Assembly: GCF_002099425.1 (NCBI RefSeq)
Contig: NW_018344057.1
Span: 7,866,001-7,930,000, forward strand
Direction of reading: 5' to 3'
DNA length: 64,000 nt
Source: Phascolarctos cinereus
Lineage: Eukaryota > Chordata > Mammalia > Diprotodontia > Phascolarctidae
The first letter of the stretch is position 1. The number at the start of each line of letters is the position of its first letter. Positions 56,279 to 64,000 of this stretch are shown here, piece by piece. The notes under the pieces were generated by a model. That model did not search any database. It was given only the letters and a program-made list of their open reading frames with translations, and had not been told where the DNA came from. A program made the position numbers and the translations under genes.

Positions 56279-57056
56279 TGGATGTATTAAAGTTGTAAGA
56301 CTTTAGAGCTTACAACCTTGCAGTGTTAAGATCATTTAGGTAAGAGAAGCCTTAATCTTGGGGCCTGGATAGTTTTCCAGGTCTGGTCTGTTGGCGAAAC
56401 ACTGAGGAAATGTCTTTCAGTGAAAAGCTGTTCCTTTGAATTCTGGGAAGTATAAAACTATTCAGGTCTCATTCTCTATGGGCTTTGAATGATTTCCCCT
56501 CTGGAGCTATAGAGGACAATAAAAGACAATGTAGGCATACACTTTTGAAGGTTTTCCCCTACTTCAAGCTGTAGAAGGCACTAGAGAACTAGACAACCTT
56601 CTTTTCCAGGTATTTTTTACCCATAACAGGGGATTCTCCTTTCTTACAAATGACTCATTAAAACAGCAGAGTTTTCCTCCAATCAGATCAGCTCCCAGCA
56701 TCAGCAGCAGATCTTCTCTATCAGTTGTGTCCAGCTCTTGTCAGCCTCTCACACTGGTTCCAGCTCCATAGGCTTTTGACATCTATCTTTTGTTTCCTTT
56801 AACTTCTGTTCACTTCTTTAATCTCCCTCCTGCAATTAGCTTATTTGGTTCCTGTCTTCTAATCTCTGGCTTCTAGTGCTTCAAATCAGTGCCTTCTAGT
56901 GAGTAGCAACAAATCTCTAACTTAGGGTGAGAAATCCAAAATTCGTATTTCTTTCAGATACTATACAAATAACTCACATGTTATAGTCCTATAGTCTCCA
57001 AACAGCTCTTTGATTCACTTTTCCAACTCCAAAGCCCTCAAAAAAAGTCATATTTA
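56279..57056. other. No feature identified
   Basis: Unique-looking sequence between L2 and a SINE. Confidence 0.4.
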
Positions 57057-57192
57057 GGGGCAGCTAGGTGGTGCAGTGGATAGACAAATGGCCCTGAAGT
57101 CAGGAGTACCTGAGTTCAAATCTGGCCTCAGACCAAATACTTGACACTAGCTGTGTGACCCTGGGCAAGTCACTTAACCCCAACTGCCTTAA
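57057..57192 (+). mobile_element. Young tRNA-headed CORE-SINE with 16-bp target duplication
   Basis: GGGGCAGCTAGGTGGTGCAG start and a complete CORE. AAAAAAGTCATATTTA at 57041-57056 and 57193-57208 flanks it. Confidence 0.94.
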
Positions 57193-57208
57193 AAAAAAGT
57201 CATATTTA

Positions 57209-58765
57209 AATTAACTGCTGAGGGAAAATACATTGTAGCCCTCAGTCAGTAGTTTTGCCTCACTGGGAAGTTGTTTTTTCTCAGGTCTGCTCATTTTCTT
57301 CATCTGAGGGGATTCTTTATCTCAGTTTCTCAGAATTTTTGTTTCTCCTCAAACTTTTTCTGTTTCTCACACAAATTATCTTTTTTTGCCTCTTTCAGAA
57401 AATAAATGCACACATAAGGAATTGTCAATACTTATACATATCCTCAGTGTGTAAGAGAACAAAGGTCTCACTCCTAGCAAACATCCACAGGACAGGACAC
57501 ACACCATCAAAAGTGATATTTTTGTTATCTATAGCATATGTTATAAGCAATAATCTAAATTCTCTCTACTTACCTTACTCTTTTATGTGGGCAGTAATAT
57601 GAACTCATGTTATAGAAGTGATGTACTCAGGAAAGCAGACTTACATATTTGCTGAATTTACACATCAAATATTTGAGGAGTGGATGAGTTAATGTTGCAT
57701 TAAAACTCTGACTTTTGCATTTCCTGGCCGTGAAATTTGCATCCCTATTACACTGATGTATGGCTTTGCCTTTGCTTATCTGATACATTGCTTCAGGTGC
57801 TCAAGGCTAGGAGGGAGACAGGCTCTAGGGAGATGCCAGTAATGCATTGGTACTCTTCTTGAGAGAAGAAAGAAGAGCCTTCCAGCCACTTTCCTGGCAT
57901 GTGGTCACAATTTCCTGGGCTTTGAAGATCAGAGCAGTGATTTTATTCATGGCCAGCCTGAAGTACATGCATCTCCATTTAAATCCTTAAACCAAAGAAG
58001 CAGCTTGCAGAGAATCAGCAATGAAATTCCTGGCCAAACCTTTAAATGGAAACTATGTCCTGAGACCCAGGAGTCTGCTGGAAGAATGGATGGTGGCCAG
58101 CAGCCTATGCTTCCCTAATCTAAGTAGAGCTGATCTTGGTGCATGGTACTGGAGCTGTTCCTGTCAATTCTTGCCCATCTGCAGAATTTCCATCTCATAG
58201 TGTCCTAAGAGTAAAGTCTGTCATTTTCCTCTCATTGAGGTGATGGATAAAGATTTATAGCTGGCCAAATTGAGGCTTGAGTTTCCCATAGAACTGTGAT
58301 AAATTGATGTGTGTATCTATGCAAGTAAGTCAGTTTAAGTCCAAGTATATATACTAGAAGCTAAACCATAGCTAGTGTTCCTTAGTGATCGACAAATTGT
58401 GCCTGTTAACATTCTCATTCTTAATTTAATGACCTATTTAACTGGTGCTGTTCTCTTCAGAGGCTCTTAGCACATCAAAATGGGTAATTTAAAAACAAGC
58501 AGCAGTGATTATTTTTAGAAGGAAATTCAGTAAGCAGAAATATGATTTATCACATTACCAAATTCAGCAAACATGCTCCTTATGAGCTAACTGTTCCAAC
58601 AGGTAGAAAATTCTAGTTACAGCACTACCAGCACTATCTCTTTCACTATTTCTCATAGTGAAGAGACTTCAGAGACTTCAGTTATCAATATACCAATATT
58701 CCTCTAGAGGCAGCTGGGATTGGCTTTCTCTGTATACGTCCAGACACTATAAAATGGTTAAAAAG
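57209..58765. other. Repeat-poor unique sequence
   Basis: About 1.5 kb without assignable repeats. A 115-codon plus frame (57255-57602) is hydrophobic and low in complexity without a recognised domain; chance is the simplest reading. 57700-58200 could be conserved non-coding DNA. Confidence 0.4.
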
Positions 58766-58767
58766 AC

Positions 58768-59012
58768 TAGCAACTAGGTGTTACAGTGGATAGAATGGGC
58801 TGGGCCTGGAATCAGCTTTAAATCTGGCCTCAGACACTTATTAGCTGTGTGACCCTGGCCAAGTCACTTAACCTCTATCTGACTTAGTTTCCTGAAATAT
58901 AAAATAAGGATAATAGCACCTCCCTTACAGGCTTCTTGTAAGGATCAAACTAACTATGTGTAAAGCATTTAGTATGGGCACATAGTCGGTACTTAATAAA
59001 TGCTTGTTTCCT
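58768..59012 (+). mobile_element. tRNA-headed SINE with MIR-type tail
   Basis: 'tagcaactaggtgttacagtggatagaatgggctgggcctgg', 'ttagctgtgtgaccctggccaagtcacttaacctc', 'aaaataaggataatagcacctcccttacagg', 'agtatgggcacatagtcggtacttaataaatgc'. Confidence 0.88.
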
Positions 59013-59227
59013 TCCTTCCTCCCCACTAACAATAAAGGGGCACAGTTACAGAATATCCACGTGGCAGTAGGTACTCTCTCTTGCTACATTCATCCTCACA
59101 ACCCTTAAACCACTCATCATTCTTAGAGCATCTGAAGGTTTCGAAGGGAGAAAGGGAGTAATTGATTGTCCCTCATATTTTGGAGAAAAGAAGGTCTACA
59201 GAGTAAGAAATGGCAAAGTTGGAAGCC

Positions 59228-59360
59228 GAATGGTGTAACAAAAAACATAGCCTTAAAGCAGAAAGAGCACTGAACTAGGAATAGGAGAATTTAAGTTTGA
59301 ACCCTAGCTCTGTTCACTTTTCTCTTTGTTTCACATTAGCTGTGCAACCTTAGGCAAACT
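59228..59360 (+). mobile_element. Old tRNA-headed SINE fragment
   Basis: 'gagcactgaactaggaataggagaatttaagtttgaaccctagctctg', 'ttagctgtgcaaccttaggcaaac'. Confidence 0.65.
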
Positions 59361-59371
59361 AGGATATCACC

Positions 59372-59625
59372 AAGTATTTATTAAGCACCACTGTTTGCTG
59401 AAGACTGTGTTACAGGTACAAAGAAAGAAACGATACCTACCCACAGTGAGCTAAATTCTCATAGTGGGGACAAGTCCATATCACAATATGTACAACAGAA
59501 ACGCAAAGTTTATAAATACAAATGTGAGCAATCATAACTATGATAACATATGTTAAATATAACATCATTTAAGGGATAACACAAGCAGTTGGGGGATCAA
59601 GAAAGGCTTCATGAAGAAGATGTAA
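59372..59625 (-). mobile_element. L2 LINE 3' end, antisense
   Basis: 'agtatttattaagcaccactgtttgctgaagactg', 'acctacccacagtgagctaaattctcatag', 'tcaagaaaggcttcatgaagaag'. Confidence 0.65.
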
Positions 59626-59705
59626 GGATTAAATGATGTAATATTTCTAAAAAGCCCTTAGCATAATGCTTAGCACATAGTAGGTGTTGCATAAGTGTAT
59701 ATTCC
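59626..59705 (+). mobile_element. MIR-type SINE tail
   Basis: 'aaggattaaatgatgtaatatttc', 'gcccttagcataatgcttagcacatagtaggtgttgc'. Confidence 0.6.
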
Positions 59706-59829
59706 TTCCCCCTCTATATTCCTGCCTGCCCCACCACCACCCATGAACAGAGAGAAGGTCAATTTGGCTAGATTACAAAGTGTGGGAAAGGAAGAAATTT
59801 AAAATGAAGATGGAAAGGGGTAGAGGCAT

Positions 59830-60090
59830 TTATTACCTCTAAGCTTCATTTTCCTGGATATAATATTAGTACTATCTACCTCATGGAGTTATTATGACTA
59901 TCAATTATTTCTATCAAATGTAAACATTTAAAGTGTGAATTGCTATCTCTTTATCATCCCTGGAAGCTCCTGAAATTCAATTCAATAAGCACTTATTAAG
60001 TGCCTATGGTATGCACGGCAATGTGCTAGATTCTGGGGTAAAAAGATAAAAACAAAGCAGTCTTTCTGTTCAAGGCTCCTATATTACATT
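59830..60090. mobile_element. MIR-type tail (+) next to L2 terminus (-)
   Basis: 59830-59935 reads like a plus-strand MIR tail ('cctcatggagttattatgactatc'). 59975-60090 reads like an antisense L2 terminus ('agcacttattaagtgcctatggtatgcacggcaatgtgc'). Both are short and decayed. Confidence 0.5.
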
Positions 60091-60249
60091 GTACCATCTG
60101 TCTACAGTATGGTTTTTCTTAGTTTCTCAAATGCAAGAGTACCCGGCACATAATTTCCCTTTCCACTCCAAACCTTTTCCTTATACTTGGGTGTTTTGAT
60201 TCACAAATTGATGCTCTTTTCTACACCCAGACCCCCTAATTCATCAACT

Positions 60250-60442
60250 GAGAGGCTTCACGGTACAGTGAATGGAGCACTGGACTTGGAGTCGAGAAGA
60301 CTTACATTCAAATCCCGATTCAGGTGCTTATTAGCAATATCGCCCTGTGTGTAACTTCTCTGACTTCAGTTTTTCCATCTGTAAAATGAGGGGGTTGGAT
60401 TTCGTGATCTCTAAGTTCCCTTCTAGTTCTGAATCTATGACC
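60250..60442 (+). mobile_element. MIR-type SINE
   Basis: 'gaggcttcacggtacagtgaatggagcactggacttggagtcgag', 'acattcaaatcccgattcagg', 'ccatctgtaaaatgagggggttgg', 'tctctaagttcccttctagttctgaatctatgacc'. Confidence 0.8.
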
Positions 60443-61706
60443 CTATGACTTTTACTCCATTCTGAAACACCAGCAGGGATGGTCATACCCTGGATTTTCT
60501 CACCATCGTTAAGTGTTTCAGTTCTATTATCAAGACCTCCTGTAATTACCTCCTGTAATAATCTCTCCCTGTACCTCATTCTCCTAAACCTAATTTTGAC
60601 CCTAGAATTAAACAGTTCTATTCTTCACTGTCTGCTATTCTTAAATCTCTTGCCCCTTTGCCCTATTGCCACTTATGCCTTGCCAGTCCTCTAACTTACC
60701 ATCCAGCTCCTACATATCCACTTACATTCTAGAGAAATGTCACCCAACTCATCCATGCTAATTGAATCCACTGTGAATTTTATGTTCTCTACTTTCAAGT
60801 GGGCCCTTGCTTCCATAAAGCAATCTTTTATCTCTTCTATAACTAACTAGATTTCACTCCTCACAACAGCTATTCCATCTCTTCCAAGACTAGCACACCA
60901 CACTTTCCCCTCCATTTCAAAAGAGGATATTATTTAGTCCTTTACTCAGGAAAACAGAAGACATTCACAGTGAGCTTCTTCTTCACCTCTTCTATAATCT
61001 TATATCCCTTTGACATCATCTTCCAATAACCTCTCCTTTACTCTAGTATCTGATGAAAAGGTGGCCTTTCCCCTTGCCAAGCCAGCACTTCTACTTCTTC
61101 GATTGATCCCATCCTCTTCTATTTTGTCTAGCAGAGTGCTCCTGCAAATTTCATCTTTTTCTCCAATCTTCAATTGCTTCCTACTAACTGCCTTCTCCCC
61201 TGATGCCAGCAAAAGCATCTAGGTCTCTTCCATTCCTAAAAAACAAAAATACCTTAACTTGACCCTACCATCCTATCAAGCTATTGTGCTGCATCTCTCC
61301 TCCCTTTCACATTCAAACTCCTAGTAAAAGCTCCCAACACTCCTTATCTCCATTTCTTTTTTCTCTCACTCCTCAGACCCTTGCATTCTAGCTTCTGACT
61401 CCCTTAGTCAACTGAAACTGCCTTCTTCAAAGTGGCCAATGATTTCTTAATTGCCATATCAAAGGCTTTTTCTCATTCCTTATCCTTCTGGACCTCTCTG
61501 TAACATTTAATACTGTTGACCACCTTCCCCCCACCCCCATATACTCCCTTCTCCCTGGGATTTCATAACATTGCTCACTCTTGGGTCTCTTGCTACTTGT
61601 CAGACTTCCATCTTAGTCTCTTTTCCTGGTTCCTTTAACTGTGGTATACAATACATCTCTATCCTGGACCTTCTTTTCTTTATATACACTTTCTACAATA
61701 TATATG

Positions 61707-61710
<4 letters not shown>

Positions 61711-61737
<27 letters not shown>
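61711..61737. repeat. (AC)n microsatellite
   Basis: About 13 AC units at the start of the nested L2 end. Confidence 0.96.
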
Positions 61738-61739
61738 AC

Positions 61740-62147
61740 CACAACCACACCACCATGGACTCTGCCATCCAGTAACACTGTCCTCCTTGCTCTTCCTTGA
61801 ATGAGACACTTGGCTCCAAGACTTGGCTCCATTTTTATTGGGATGCTCTCCTCACCTTTGCTTCCTGGCTTCCCTGGCTTCCTTCAAGTCCCAGCTAAAA
61901 TGCTACTTTGTACAGGCAGCCTTTCCCAATCCTTCTCAATTCTGTAGCCTGCCCTCTGTTGCCTCCTATTTGTCCTGCACCCAGCTTGTCTGTACATAGG
62001 TACTCACATGTACCTCCATTAGATTGTGTGCTTCTCCAGGGCAAGGTCTGTCTTTTGCTTTTCTTTGTATACCCTGAACTTAGCACAGAGCCTTTGTAGC
62101 CTTTGTAACATTGTAGGTTAGGCACTTAATAAATTTTGATTGACTGG
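61740..62147 (+). mobile_element. L2 3' end nested in L2
   Basis: 'ggctccatttttattgggatgctctcc', 'ccttcaagtcccagctaaaatgctac', 'ccattagattgtgtgcttctccagggcaagg', 'aggcacttaataaattttgattgactg'. This is a complete L2 terminus lying between two parts of the longer L2 that join in normal order without it. Confidence 0.75.
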
Positions 62148-62307
62148 CTGATCTCATTAGCGTCCATGGATTCCATTATCTAAGCCATCTATTCAGACCC
62201 TAATTTCTTCCTATACTTCCATCCTGCCTGATGGACATTTCCATCTACAATACACTGCAGGCATCTCAAATTTAAGATGTCCAAAACAACTCCTTATTTT
62301 ATTATTA

Positions 62308-62590
62308 GGGGCAGCTGGTTGAATAGTAGATAGAGTGGAGGGCCTACAGTCAGGAAGACCTGAATTCAGATCCAGTTGTAGACACTTACTAGCTGTGTGA
62401 CCCTGGATAAGTCAGTTAACCTCTATTTGCCTCAGTTTCCCAATCTGCAAAATTATCTGTAATAATAGCACCTACCTCCCAAGCTGATTGTGAGGATCAG
62501 ATGAGAAAATTATAAAGTACTTAGCACAGTGCCTGGCACATAGTAAGCACTATGTAAAAATTATTATTATTATTATTATTGTTATTATTT
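62308..62590 (+). mobile_element. tRNA-headed SINE with MIR-type tail, in L2
   Basis: GGGCAGCTGGTTGAATAGTA start, 'gtcaggaagacctgaattcagatccag', 'ttactagctgtgtgaccctggataagtcagttaacctc', 'gcacagtgcctggcacatagtaagcac', then a (TTA)n tail. 'ttattttattatta' before it and the TTA-rich stretch after it may be the target duplication. Confidence 0.9.
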
Positions 62591-63412
62591 TGCTCTATCC
62601 TTACTTCCCCTTTTGTCCAGGACACCACCACTTTTCCAGATCCACAGATTCACAACCTTAGAGTTATCCACAATTCTTCATTCTCCTTCACTCCCCACAT
62701 CCACAGCTGCTAAGTCTTATCAATTCCACCTCCACAGCGTCTTTAAACCCAACTACTTTTCTCTCTTCTCACACAGCTGTCACCCTAGTTCAGGCCCTCA
62801 TGACCATTTGGCTAGATTACTGCAATCGCCTCCTAATTGGTCACCCTGCCTCACATCTCTCCCTTCTCTAATTCATCCTGCACACAGCTGTCAGTGATAT
62901 TCCTAAAGCAGAAGTCTGACTTTGTCATTCTCCTGCTTAATAAACTCTAGTGACTTCCAATTACCCCCTAGGATCAAAAACAAATTTCTCTTTAGCATTT
63001 AAAGACCTTCACCTACTTTCCTGGGTTTTTTTTTTGTATGTTCCACACTCTCCATTCCAATAAAACTGCTCTATACCTACCAATTGTTCCTTCTATATGG
63101 CAGCCTATATCTAGCCTCCATGACTTTGTAATTGGCTATCTCTCATGCCTGAAATACTCTTCCTGCTCACCTCCACCTCTTAGAACATCTCACTTCAAGT
63201 GTCAACTCATAAATGAAACTTTCGTTGACCCCCCCCCGCTGGTAGTACCCCCCAGCTTATTTTGCATATATTTTGTACATATATATGCATATAAATGTCA
63301 TTCTTCCCAATTTAATGTATGCTCCTCAAAGACAGGGAATATTTTGTTTATGTCTCCATGTTCTCAGCATCTGGTGGCGTTTGATAAAGGTTTGTTGAAT
63401 GAATGAATGAAT

Positions 63413-64000
63413 TCCCATTGCCCTTTGAAGTCTCTTGATACAGGGTCTTCCTGGAGTTACTGGGCTGAATTCAGGTCAACAAGAATGCATTCAGGCATTG
63501 TAACAGCAAATAAAACCAAGACAGCCAGCATAATAAAACTTTTCTCTTGGGCTTTGCAATCTCAAAACAGAGCTAAGACTTGAATACAGATATGCAGCAA
63601 TATCCTTAAAACCTGTAGTTCCATAAGGCTAACAATGGAACTAACAAATATGAATTGTACCCAGGAATGTGATCCTCATGCAATAGCATACCTGAGCTGC
63701 TGAGCAACAGCGGCGGGTCATCATCTCATAGAATAGTGAAGGAGATGGCATTTAAATGTTTCCCTTCCCCCCCCACACACACACCTCAGCTGCAGGGTAG
63801 CAGAATGTAAAGTGGTTTAAATGTCTCATCTTTGCACTTTTAACTATTTTGACTCAGTTTTGTTAAAGCAGCAATGACCTTGAAAGCCTACCTAGAATAC
63901 CTAATACTAATATTGGGTGGTTATCAGAGTTTTTGCTTCTTTGTAGTGCATTTTTGAAACCTACTGTTTAGGAGATACCAATTCCCAAATATACCAAGCT
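63413..64000. other. Repeat-poor unique sequence at window end
   Basis: No repeat assigned. A C-run with ACAC units at about 63767-63785. Nothing else recognised. Confidence 0.4.

Larger units (their letters stand above)
60460..63412 (+). mobile_element. Long L2 LINE (~3 kb span) with nested insertions
   Basis: Sense L2. The early part is at 60980-61260 ('ttctataatcttatatccctttgacatc', 'ggtctcttccattcctaaaaaac'). The RT follows at 61260-61700, where the translation reads LTLSVTFNTVDH-like blocks corresponding to the L2 'DLSAAFDTVDH' motif and WTFFSLYTLS for 'GPLLFSLYTLS'. Then comes 62150-62290 ('ggcatctcaaatttaagatgtccaaaac'), the late part 62591-63400 ('gattactgcaatcgcctcctaattgg'), and the end tail TTGTTGAATGAATGAATGAA at 63393-63412, the L2 terminal repeat. 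It is interrupted by an L2 end (about 61740-62147) and a SINE (62308-62590). Stops and shifts throughout. The 5' boundary near 60460 is uncertain. Confidence 0.8.

Noticed and set aside
4332-62590. tRNA genes within the many tRNA-like SINE heads
   Set aside because: The heads have only A/B-box-like sequence and do not fold into a full cloverleaf; they belong to SINEs with target duplications.

Overview
The window looks like a gene-free stretch of a marsupial nuclear genome. The diagnostic signal is the repeat content. There are many tRNA-headed CORE-SINEs starting like GGGGCAGCTAGGTGGCACAG. Several of them carry an RTE/BovB-like 3' tail. L1 copies of a non-eutherian type, old L2, L3/CR1 and hAT remnants, and long simple repeats fill most of the rest. 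The species cannot be fixed from sequence alone. No host protein-coding gene, tRNA gene or rRNA gene could be supported; nearly every open frame falls in a retroelement, a microsatellite or unconserved sequence.

Layout. 0-4 kb: the 5' half (5'UTR and ORF1) of a minus-strand L1. 4-13 kb: SINEs, L2 pieces, a short hAT element, and two long copies plus one short copy of a ~530-bp interspersed repeat ending in a TTGTCCTTTGTTTTCAAAGA-like block. 13-20.5 kb: an L1 3' end, the gag end of a class I endogenous retrovirus (fossil, broken), then a nearly full-layout minus-strand L1 with a SINE inside it. 21-26 kb: a 446-bp TCTA microsatellite, an L2, a third long copy of the 530-bp family, an L3/CR1, and a clean solo LTR inside a CORE-SINE. 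26-38 kb: L2 copies with nested SINEs, a GATA/GATG/GAGA microsatellite, a hAT element holding an L1 tail and a 102-bp tandem duplication, and a repeat-poor, relatively CpG-rich island (34.4-35.5 kb). 38-47 kb: mostly unassigned unique sequence with scattered SINEs and L2. 47-54 kb: an L1 pile-up with an inversion, an internal deletion and a nested L1 with a 13-bp target duplication. 54-63.4 kb: L2-rich, ending in an almost 3-kb L2 that contains another L2 end and a SINE. 63.4-64 kb: unassigned.

The genes do not work together here because there are none to see. What the window records is a history of insertions: which element sits inside which gives a relative age order (L2, L3 and hAT oldest, then CORE-SINEs, then L1, the solo LTR and the GGGGCAGCTAGG SINEs with intact target duplications). 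The best leads are the 530-bp family whose copies keep the same open reading frame, the long conserved spacer between L1 ORF1 and ORF2, a small polyadenylated retrocopy inside an L2, and the repeat-poor island at 34.4-35.5 kb as a possible regulatory element. All repeat calls are from memory of family consensus sequences and from copy-to-copy comparison within the window; no search was run.
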